Positions 26,264 to 33,479 of a stretch of 64,000 nucleotides of DNA are shown piece after piece. The translations under genes were made by a program, and so were the position numbers. Below the pieces are notes generated by a model. It ran no database searches and had not been told where the DNA came from. It worked only from the letters and a program-made list of their open reading frames with translations. The DNA comes from CATQHP01 sp965214915 (lineage in GTDB: Bacteria; Acidobacteriota; Terriglobia; Bryobacterales; UBA6623), in contig CBDCCP010000001.1 in NCBI GenBank assembly GCA_965214915.1, forward strand, positions 2,418,001-2,482,000. Reading direction: 5' to 3'. Positions within the stretch are counted from its first letter, which is position 1; each line of letters starts with the position of its first letter.

Positions 26264-26539
26264 TTAGTCGATCAGATCCACATCCCGAGCATCGCCGTCT
26301 TCGAAGCGGAACACGATGCGCCAATTCTTGGATACCCACACAGCCCAGAAACCCTGCCGGTCGCCTTTCAGACGACGAAGACGGTAACCGGGAAAATCCA
26401 TCTGTTCCGGCCTAGCCGCATCGTCCAGCCTGGTCAGGATCGTTTTAATCTTCCTGACATGCATTGGTGAAATCCGTCGCGGGTCGCCATCTTTGAAGAA
26501 TCGCTTCAGCCTGGGGTTCGTGAAATTCTGTATCGCCAT
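26264..26539 (-). CDS. higB: HigB-family mRNA interferase toxin
   Basis: 91 residues. Matches RelE/HigB-type toxins: FTNPRLKRFFKDGDPRRISP, LRRLKGDRQGFWAVWVS and NWRIVFRFEDGDARDVDLID. The family cleaves mRNA on translating ribosomes. Start is MAIQNF at 26539, preceded by a strong RBS (AAAGGAGG) rather than an upstream ATG. The three spaced repeats at 26606-26652 lie upstream and are a good operator candidate. Confidence 0.88.
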   Translation of the reverse strand: MAIQNFTNPRLKRFFKDGDPRRISPMHVRKIKTILTRLDDAARPEQMDFPGYRLRRLKGDRQGFWAVWVSKNWRIVFRFEDGDARDVDLID

Positions 26540-26605
26540 ACTTTGCCTCCTTTCTTTCCATTGACTGCGACTCGGCACCAGCCTCAGCCTGATGTATCTG
26601 AAAAT

Positions 26606-26652
26606 CTGTACCGCTATGAGGCACACTGTACCGTATCTAGGTTCACTATACC
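26606..26652 (-). promoter_or_regulatory. Three 20-bp-spaced repeats upstream of higBA (operator candidate)
   Basis: CTGTACC at 26606 and 26626 and CTATACC at 26646 start exactly 20 bp apart (GGTACAG/GGTATAG on the higBA strand). Two helical turns of spacing put the three sites on the same face of the DNA. They lie 67-113 bases upstream of the higB start, where the HigA-HigB complex would be expected to bind. Confidence 0.55.
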
Positions 26653-26769
26653 TTATGCCGACTCACAAGACAAGGCTTTGAGGAATTTTTTTCCGGCGTT
26701 GAGCGCCAGTCGCTTTACCGCCAAGCGAAGAGCGCGAGCAACGGAGCGGGCAGCTTCAGCAGCAGCGCA

Positions 26770-27144
26770 TCAAAATCGAGCGTCGTTCAACCGCCAATAG
26801 GCGTTGGATACCTTGAGCGCCTCGTTGTCTTTGGCGTAGTCCCAGGGTATCTTGCCGGCCCCATCTTGCGCCTTGAGCTCCGCGCCGACATCCAGGAGTA
26901 CTGTGAGGACGGCGGGATTCTCGTTAGAACTAGCCGCAAGATGCAGGAGAGTCCGGCCGTGCTTGCTCCGCGCGTTGAGGTCCGCACCCGACTGCAGGCA
27001 GGCGGTCACATCTTTTACCATCGCTGCCCAGAAGTACTCTTTCGTATTCCAGTCCGCGCAATCGGCATCCGTCGAAACCGGGGTGTTGCATCCGCCGAGC
27101 ACCAGTATTGCAAGGGCGGTTGTCGCTATCGTTCGTGTTGCCAT
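26770..27144 (-). CDS. Short ankyrin lipoprotein B
   Basis: 124 residues. Lipoprotein signal ATTALAILVLGGC followed by the cap DADCADWNTKEYFWAAMVKD, one full ankyrin unit (HGRTLLHLAASSNENPAVLT) and the C-terminal cap KIPWDYAKDNEALKVSNAYW. It is a minimal cassette: signal, N-cap, one repeat, C-cap, and it shows the full plan from which the larger genes are built. Start at 27144 rather than 27168 because the signal peptide begins at MATRTIATT. Confidence 0.75.
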   Translation of the reverse strand: MATRTIATTALAILVLGGCNTPVSTDADCADWNTKEYFWAAMVKDVTACLQSGADLNARSKHGRTLLHLAASSNENPAVLTVLLDVGAELKAQDGAGKIPWDYAKDNEALKVSNAYWRLNDARF

Positions 27145-27272
27145 CGCCCCTAAGTATAAGCGTGACAAAACGTCTTGTGCGGGCGGCGTTTACTGGATGA
27201 AGCCCAAAGCTCCTGCGCTAACTGAAAACCACATCAGATACCGTCGTTCAACCTCTGGTAGGCGCCCGAGTT

Positions 27273-29969
27273 TCATGGGCAGCTCTCTGTCTTTGGAGTA
27301 GCCCGGGTTAAGTATTCTCTAAACTCATGATATTTAAGGGTTTCTATGAGAATATCTCTACCCTTGGCGTAGTCCCAGGGTATCTTGTCGGCTCCGTCCC
27401 GTGCCTTGGGGTCCGCTCCGGCATCCACGAGAGCGGCGATCACGGCGGAATTCGTGTTGGACTCAGCCGCAAGGTGTAGGGGGAGCATGCCGCCAATCTT
27501 AGTCCGCGCGTCGGTGTCCGCGCCTGCATCCAGGAGCGCCTTGATGACGACAGGGTTCTCGTTGGACTGAGCCGCCCAATGTAGGGGCGTCTTGCCGATA
27601 TCGTCCCGTGCCTCAATGTCTGCGCCTGCATCCAGAAGCACTGTCAGAGCGAAATCCTCGGTGTGCCTGCCCGTCGGCTCCAGGGGAGTCCAGCCAAGCT
27701 TGTTGAACCTAGCCGCATAATGCAGGGGTGTTAGTCCGATATTGTCTCGCGCCTCCATGTCTGCGCCAGCGTCCAGAAGCACTCCGACCCCGGCGGAATT
27801 TTTGGTGGACATAACCGCCCAATGCAGGGGTGTTCGGCCAAGTTCGTCCCGTGCCTCAATGTTTGCCCCGGCATCCAGGAGCGTCACAGTCACATTGGAA
27901 TTCTCGTTGAACCTAGCCGCAAAATGCAGCGGCATTCGGCCAAGTTCATCCCGCGCCTCGATGTCCGCGCCCGCATCCAGGAGTGTCGCAATCACGGCGG
28001 GGTTCTCTGTGGACTGAGCAGCCCAATACAGGGGCGTTTCATCATATTCGTCCCGCACCGCAGTGTTCGCGCCCGCGGCCAGGAGCGTCGCGATGACGGC
28101 GGGATTCTCGTTGAACCTAGCCGCAAAATGCAGGGGAGTCCAGCCATCCTTGCCCCTTGCCTCGATGTCTGCCCCAGACGCAATGCAGTTAGCCACATCC
28201 TCGACCGTCGCAGTCTGGAAATACTCCTTCGAATTCCAGTCCGTGCAGTCGGCCGTAAGGGTGGTTGTCTCTTTTGTTCGCGGCGGAGCCATCAATCGCC
28301 GGTAGGCGTCCGATTCCTTGAGCGGCTCGTTATATTTGGCGACGTCCCAAGGCGTCTTATCAATCTCATCCCGCGCCTTGGGGTTCGCACCGGCATCCAG
28401 GAGCGCGACAGTCACGGAGGGGTTCTTATTGGATGCAGTCGCATAATGTAGAGGAGTCCAGCCAAACATATCCCGCGCCTCGATGTTCACGCCCGCCTCC
28501 AGGAGCACCGCAACCACGGCAGAATTCTCATTGGATCCAGCCGCAAGATGCAGCGGCGTCGTGCCGTACTCGTCCCGAGCATCGAGATTCGCTCCCGCCC
28601 CTAGGAATGCTGCGACCATGGCGGGGTGCTCACTGGACCGAGCCGCAAGATGCAACGGCGTCCGGCCCTTCTCGTCCCGAGCAACGAGATTCGCTCCCTC
28701 GGCCAGAAGTGCCGTGACCACGGCGGGGTTTTTATTGTACAGAGCCGCTCGATGTAGGGGCGTCTCGCCAGTCTCGTCCCGCGCCTCGATATCTGCCCCG
28801 GCATCCAGGAGCGCCGCAATCACGGCAGGGTTCTCAGTGGATCCTGCCGCCCAATGCAGGGGCGTATTGCCAAACTTATCCCGCGCCTCGATGTCCGCGC
28901 CCGCGTCCAGAAGCAGTACGGTCATGGCGGAATTGTTTACGTACATAGCTACCCGATGTAGGGGCGTCTCGCCAGTCTCGTCCCGCGCCTCGATATCTGC
29001 CCCGGCATCCACAAGTGCCTTTACGACGGCAGGGTTCCCGTTGGATTCAGCAGCCCAATGCAGGGAGGTCCGGTCATGCTCGTCCCGCGCTTCGAGGTCC
29101 GCTCCAGCATTCAGGAGCGCCACGATGATGGCGGGATAATCATTGGATTCAGCCGCAAGATACAATGGCGTTCGACCATACTCCTCCCGCGCATTAGAGT
29201 CTGCTCCTGCGGTTGCGAGCGCATCGATGACAGAGGGGTTTTTATTGGATTCAGCCGCAAGGTGCAGAGGAGTCTTGCCATCCCCGTCTCGCGCATTAGG
29301 GTCTGCGCCAGCGGCCGCGAGCACCTTGATGACAGCAGGGTTCTCGTTGAATACGGCCGCAAAATGCAGGGGGGTGTAGCTGTGCTCACCCCGCGCGTTG
29401 GGATCCGCACCCGACTGCAGACAGGCGGTTACATCTTTTACCGAAGCCTCCTGGAAGTACTTCTCCGAGTTCCAATCCGCGCAATCGGCGGCAAGTGTGG
29501 TCGTCGATATCGTTCGCAGCGGCGCCATCAACATGTTCCGCCACCAGATTTTGATTTTCTTGGTCGTGGTCGTCGCCATCGTTTGCGGCGGCACCATCAA
29601 CCGCCGGTAGACGTCTGAGTCCTTGAGCGGCTCTCGGTCCTTGGCGTAGTCCCAGGGCGTCTTACAGACTTCGTCCCGCACCTTGGGAGCTGCGCCGGCA
29701 TCCAGGAGCGCACCGATGACAGCAAGACTCTTGTTCAATCGAGCTGCAAGGTGCAAGGGTGTCCAGTCATACTTGCCCCGTGCGTTGGGATTCGCGCCGG
29801 CATCCACTAGCGCACCAATGATGGCAGGATTCTTGTTGGATTCAGCCGCAACATGCAGGGGAGTCACGCCATACCTGTCCCGCGCCTCAAGGTCTGCGCC
29901 AGCGGCCACAAGCGCCGTGATGACGGCAGGATTCTCGTTCAATCCGGCCGCAACATGCAAGGGAGTCAC
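27273..29969 (-). CDS. Ankyrin protein C: three cassettes fused in one frame, 5' end lost
   Basis: 898 residues in one open frame. It contains two internal N-caps, AADCADWNSEKYFQEASV near residue 161 and TADCTDWNSKEYFQTATV near 573, each preceded by a C-cap (KTPWDYAKDREPLKDSDVYR; KTPWDVAKYNEPLKESDAYR) and a degraded signal-like region with no lipobox (MATTTTKKIK; APPRTKETTT). About 3, 10 and 7 repeats lie in the three segments. The first residue corresponds to a GTG inside a repeat, and the frame stays open up to a stop at 30120-30122 without an ATG. It therefore looks like the tail of gene D, separated by a 28-bp insertion. A decayed further C-cap lies just beyond its 3' end in another frame. 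Confidence 0.6.
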   Translation of the reverse strand: MTPLHVAAGLNENPAVITALVAAGADLEARDRYGVTPLHVAAESNKNPAIIGALVDAGANPNARGKYDWTPLHLAARLNKSLAVIGALLDAGAAPKVRDEVCKTPWDYAKDREPLKDSDVYRRLMVPPQTMATTTTKKIKIWWRNMLMAPLRTISTTTLAADCADWNSEKYFQEASVKDVTACLQSGADPNARGEHSYTPLHFAAVFNENPAVIKVLAAAGADPNARDGDGKTPLHLAAESNKNPSVIDALATAGADSNAREEYGRTPLYLAAESNDYPAIIVALLNAGADLEARDEHDRTSLHWAAESNGNPAVVKALVDAGADIEARDETGETPLHRVAMYVNNSAMTVLLLDAGADIEARDKFGNTPLHWAAGSTENPAVIAALLDAGADIEARDETGETPLHRAALYNKNPAVVTALLAEGANLVARDEKGRTPLHLAARSSEHPAMVAAFLGAGANLDARDEYGTTPLHLAAGSNENSAVVAVLLEAGVNIEARDMFGWTPLHYATASNKNPSVTVALLDAGANPKARDEIDKTPWDVAKYNEPLKESDAYRRLMAPPRTKETTTLTADCTDWNSKEYFQTATVEDVANCIASGADIEARGKDGWTPLHFAARFNENPAVIATLLAAGANTAVRDEYDETPLYWAAQSTENPAVIATLLDAGADIEARDELGRMPLHFAARFNENSNVTVTLLDAGANIEARDELGRTPLHWAVMSTKNSAGVGVLLDAGADMEARDNIGLTPLHYAARFNKLGWTPLEPTGRHTEDFALTVLLDAGADIEARDDIGKTPLHWAAQSNENPVVIKALLDAGADTDARTKIGGMLPLHLAAESNTNSAVIAALVDAGADPKARDGADKIPWDYAKGRDILIETLKYHEFREYLTRATPKTESCP

Positions 29970-30007
29970 GCCATACTTGTCCCGCGCCTCGATGTCCGCA
30001 CCGGCGG

Positions 30008-30655
30008 CTACAAGCGCACCGATGACGGCGGAATGCTTTTTCCATGCCCCCTGGATCGTGCGTCTGAATTCGACGCGGCCACAGTATGCAGTGGAGTCCA
30101 GCCAAGCTTGTCCCGCGCCTCAAGGTTCGCGCCGGCGGCCGCAAGAGCACTGATAACGGCGGGGTGCTTGTTGGATGCAGCCGCAACATGCAGGGAAGTC
30201 CAGCCATACTTGTCCCGTGCCTCAAGGTTCGCCCGTGCCTCAAGGTTCGCGCCGGCGGCCGCAAGCGCACTGATAACGGCGGGGTGCTTGTTGGATGCAG
30301 CCGCAACATACAGGGAAGTACGGCCATACTTGTCCCGTGCCTCGATGTCCGCACCAGCGACTACAAGCGCCACGATGATGGCGGAGCTTTTGTTGGATGT
30401 AGCCGCATAATGCAGAGGGGTCTTGCCGATATCATCCCGTGCTTCTATGTCCGCGCCAGCGGCCGCGAGTGAATCGATAACGGTGGGGTGCTCGTTGAGC
30501 CAAGCCGCATAATGCAAGGGGGTGCAGCCGTGCTCATCCCGCGCGGTGGGATCCGCACCCGACTGCAGACAGGCGGTTACATCTTTTACCGAAGCCTCCT
30601 GGAAGTACTCCTTTGAGTTCCACTTCGCGCAATCGGATCCCAGGGCGGTCGTCAT
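30008..30655 (-). CDS. Ankyrin protein D, frameshifted 5' part of C
   Basis: 215 residues. Opens MTTALGSDCAKWNSKEYFQE with the N-cap but no signal peptide, then four repeats (NEHPTVIDSL, NKSSAIIVAL, NKHPAVISAL twice). An 18-bp tandem duplication near 30233-30268 gives ANLEARANLEAR, and the last two repeats are nearly identical over 120 bp. The frame ends with non-ankyrin residues (SDARSRGHGKSIPPSSVRL) because a 28-bp insertion at about 30038-30066 shifts it. On the other side, gene C resumes the ankyrin pattern. Confidence 0.65.
   Translation of the reverse strand: MTTALGSDCAKWNSKEYFQEASVKDVTACLQSGADPTARDEHGCTPLHYAAWLNEHPTVIDSLAAAGADIEARDDIGKTPLHYAATSNKSSAIIVALVVAGADIEARDKYGRTSLYVAAASNKHPAVISALAAAGANLEARANLEARDKYGWTSLHVAAASNKHPAVISALAAAGANLEARDKLGWTPLHTVAASNSDARSRGHGKSIPPSSVRL
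30131..30350 (-). repeat. Recent 120-bp unit duplication in ankyrin gene D
   Basis: The 102-bp unit starting at 30131 recurs at 30251 with only scattered single-base differences. The 120-bp offset is 102 bp plus an 18-bp in-frame duplication. Confidence 0.7.
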
Positions 30656-30728
30656 TGTCGCTCGTGTGCGGGTTCAGGACATATGAGACGGCGGGGGCAA
30701 TGGAGCGAGCGGCTTCAGCGGCAACTCG

Positions 30729-32507
30729 TCAAAATCGTGCGTCGTGTAACCGCCAATAGACATCGGAACCCTCGAGATCTTTGTTGTCCTTGGCGTAGTC
30801 CCAAGGTATCTTGCCAGCATTGTCCTGCGCCTTGGGATCTGCGCCAGCATCCAGCAGCGCGTTGATGGTAGCGAAGCTGCCGTGGGCCATGTGATTACTC
30901 ATTCTGAACATAGCAATGGCAAGGTTGGTTTCAGCCGCAAGGTGCAGGGGGGATTTGCCTTCTTTGTCTCGCGCCTCAAGGTCTGCTCCGGCATCCACGA
31001 GCGCTTTGATGACGGCAGGGGTGTTGTGGAGAAAAGCCGCGCTATGCAGGGGAGTGAATCCATGCCTGTCTCGCGCGTTGAGATCCGCGCCGGCGCTTAC
31101 GAGCGTGGCGACCAGGATGGGATGTGCATTATATCTGGCCGCGCAATGCAAAGGGGAGTAGCCATCTTCGTTCTGCGCCGTGAGGTCCGCGCCGACATCC
31201 AGCAGCGCGGCGATGACGGCAGGGTTCTCGTTGTCGGAAGCAGCCTCATGCAGAGGAGTCATGCCATTCTCATCCCGCGCCGTGAGGTCTGCGCCGGCAA
31301 CCAACAGCGCGGTGATGACGGCAGGATTCTCGTTGTGTTGACCCGCAAAATGCAAGGGCGTTTGGCCGTCCTTGGTTCGAGCCTTGGGGTCTGCGCCAAC
31401 ATCCAGGAGCGCCTTAATGACTGCAAGGCTCGCGTTGTTTTCAGCCGCAAGATGCAGGGAGGATTTGCCATTTTCGTCCCGCGCTTTGGGGTCCGCGCCA
31501 ACATCCACGAGCGCCTTAATGACTGCAGGGTTCTTGTTGGTGACTGCGCCGCGCAGGAGAAGTGTTTTGCCCTCCTTGGTTCGCATCTTGGGGTCTGTGC
31601 TGACGGCTACAAGCTTAACGATGACAGTGGGGTTCTCGTTGGATAATGCCGCAAGGAATAAGGGGGTGAAGACATCCTCGTATTGTGCATCGGGGTTCGC
31701 GCCGGCATCCAGCAGCGCCTCGATGACGGCAGGATTTTCGTTGCGTGCAGCGGCAAAGTGCAAGGGAGTCATGCCACCCTGTGCTCCAAGATATGCGCCG
31801 GCATTCAGCAGTGCGACGATGACAGCGGAGTTCCTGTTGGATAATGCCGCAAGGTGTAAGGGAGTCAAGCCATTCTCATCCTGTGCATCGGAATCCAACC
31901 AGTTCAGTATCTCCGGGATGAAAGCGGGTTCCTCATTCGATAATGCGGCGACACGATGCAGGGGAATGTCGCGAAGAGAGGGCAGGGAGATGTTACCGAT
32001 AATGTTATCCCCCGGATCAGCGGGGACGCCAGGCATAAGCCAAGGAATCGCAAACATGCCTTTGACCTTGCTCTGCACGTTGGGATTCGCGCCGGAGGCT
32101 ACGAGCGCCGAGACGACAGCAGAGCCCTCATTGGCTGCGGCGGCAAAATGCAAGGGAGTCCAGCCAAGCTCATCCTGCGCTTTGGGATCTGCGCCGGCAT
32201 CCAGCAGAGCCTCGATGACGGCGGGATTCTCGTTGAATTCGGCTGCGAGGTGCAAGGGAGTCCAGCCATACTCATTTCGGGCGTTGGGGTTTGCGCCTGC
32301 CTGCAGGCAGACGGCCGCATCCTTTCCAGTCGCTGCCCGGAAATACTCTTCCGTATTCCAATCCGCGCAGTCGGCGGTAACTGCGACATCCGTCAAACCC
32401 GGGACGATGCATCCGCCGAGCGCCAGGATTGTAATGGCGGTTGTCGCTATCGTTCGTGACGCCGCTGCCCCCGGTCCAAGAGTCACAAAAACGTTCTCCC
32501 CGGCCAT
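30729..32507 (-). CDS. Ankyrin lipoprotein E, about 13 repeats
   Basis: 592 residues. A lipoprotein signal (RTIATTAITILALGGC) leads to the N-cap TADCADWNTEEYFRAATGKD and about thirteen 34-residue repeats (NENPAVIEALLDAGADPKA type). One unit near residues 130-180 is replaced by a non-repeat loop (VKGMFAIPWLMPGVPADPGD), and a 12-residue insertion (ETNLAIAMFRMSNHMAHGSF) breaks another near the end. It closes with the C-cap KIPWDYAKDNKDLEGSDVYW, as in gene B. With B it retains the export signal; the others have lost it. Confidence 0.82.
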   Translation of the reverse strand: MAGENVFVTLGPGAAASRTIATTAITILALGGCIVPGLTDVAVTADCADWNTEEYFRAATGKDAAVCLQAGANPNARNEYGWTPLHLAAEFNENPAVIEALLDAGADPKAQDELGWTPLHFAAAANEGSAVVSALVASGANPNVQSKVKGMFAIPWLMPGVPADPGDNIIGNISLPSLRDIPLHRVAALSNEEPAFIPEILNWLDSDAQDENGLTPLHLAALSNRNSAVIVALLNAGAYLGAQGGMTPLHFAAARNENPAVIEALLDAGANPDAQYEDVFTPLFLAALSNENPTVIVKLVAVSTDPKMRTKEGKTLLLRGAVTNKNPAVIKALVDVGADPKARDENGKSSLHLAAENNASLAVIKALLDVGADPKARTKDGQTPLHFAGQHNENPAVITALLVAGADLTARDENGMTPLHEAASDNENPAVIAALLDVGADLTAQNEDGYSPLHCAARYNAHPILVATLVSAGADLNARDRHGFTPLHSAAFLHNTPAVIKALVDAGADLEARDKEGKSPLHLAAETNLAIAMFRMSNHMAHGSFATINALLDAGADPKAQDNAGKIPWDYAKDNKDLEGSDVYWRLHDARF

Positions 32508-32575
32508 TGTACCTGCTCGCCGGTTCCATCCCCTATCTTTCGCGGACCTTCCAAAGGAACGACCGTGGCCGACAC

Positions 32576-32824
32576 TCAGGGTCGCCGCCGGCCGGCTTTA
32601 TTCTTCTCGGAGGCTAATCGTTCCAGCATCTGTTTCCGGTTCAAGCCGAGCGTCCGCCCAATCGAAAGCACTATGTCTTCTTTGAGATTGTTCCTTCGAG
32701 GAATCACTATCGGACGGGCCATCTCCGGCTTCGTCATGATGTAGTGATCGTCCCTTTGCCGGTCGAACTCGCAGCCTTCTCCTTCGCAAAGCTTGACGAG
32801 TTCTTTCCATTTAACCGCGCGCAC
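32576..32824 (-). CDS. hicA: HicA-like mRNA interferase toxin
   Basis: 82 residues. HicA-type double-stranded-RNA-binding-like toxin: KWKELVKLCEGEGCEFDRQR, then DHYIMTK with the catalytic His, and IVIPRRNNLKEDIVLSIG. The usual GSH segment reads DDH. Overlaps hicB by 14 bp, antitoxin first. Expected to cleave mRNA when not bound by HicB. Confidence 0.8.
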   Translation of the reverse strand: MRAVKWKELVKLCEGEGCEFDRQRDDHYIMTKPEMARPIVIPRRNNLKEDIVLSIGRTLGLNRKQMLERLASEKNKAGRRRP

Positions 32825-33227
32825 GGACAGCTTCTCCTAGCTGCCGGGCGGCGATGTAGGCGGGGATGATCCCCTCGATGCAGTCGGAGCTTTTGTCGGA
32901 GTCGATAGAAAACGACATGGACGCGCATGCGGCGGGTTGTGTAGCCGGTTGCTTGATCACGGCGACGGTCTCGGCCCCGTCGGGAGGCGCTTCGCCAAGC
33001 GAGAGCTCGTTGAAACCCAATTCCTGCAATGCCTTGCCGAGCGCGTCTCGTTCGATACACGACTCGAACCAAAGCTCAACGGCCTCTCTGAGCGATTCTC
33101 GAGCCTGCTTCATCGTGCGGGCCTGGGTCATGACGTCGACGGCCGGACACCAAGCGAACCACTCCCGACCGTCCCTGCGGAACCATGCCTGGAGCCTGAC
33201 GTTGTAGCCGGCAATCCGGGATTGCAT
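32811..33227 (-). CDS. hicB: HicB-family antitoxin
   Basis: 138 residues. N-terminal HicB fold (VRLQAWFRRDGREWFAWCPA, then VDVMTQARTMKQARESLREA and AVELWFESCIERDALGKA) with a longer C-terminal extension that may bind DNA. Pairs with the overlapping downstream hicA. It is the first gene of the minus-strand island; ffh begins divergently 250 bp away. Confidence 0.82.
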   Translation of the reverse strand: MQSRIAGYNVRLQAWFRRDGREWFAWCPAVDVMTQARTMKQARESLREAVELWFESCIERDALGKALQELGFNELSLGEAPPDGAETVAVIKQPATQPAACASMSFSIDSDKSSDCIEGIIPAYIAARQLGEAVRARG

Positions 33228-33479
33228 ATGCTTGTAGCTTAGCGTAACCCTCAGGGAGTCTCATCCGATCGGCAGACGAGACTGAAGGGCTGAAGGACTG
33301 CCGGCGCGAGAGTTGCGTTCGGGCGGCTTGCAACGTAGAATAGGTAAGTAGTGTTGGCGGGGCGGGCGTGTGCCTCCGGCGTCCGCCGGGGCGTTGCGGC
33401 GGGGGCGATCCAACCCGAAGGACTGTAAGACTTGCAGGCGGCGCGCGGCGCGCGGCGCGGGCCGGGCGGCGGCATTCCG

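Noticed and set aside
23734..32507. CRISPR array
   Set aside because: The repetition is a continuous 102-bp coding period with no unique spacers, and the units encode ankyrin repeats.
33228..33479. 4.5S/SRP RNA gene upstream of ffh
   Set aside because: No match to the conserved SRP Alu or domain IV core (GGAA tetraloop with the asymmetric loop) was found in the gap.
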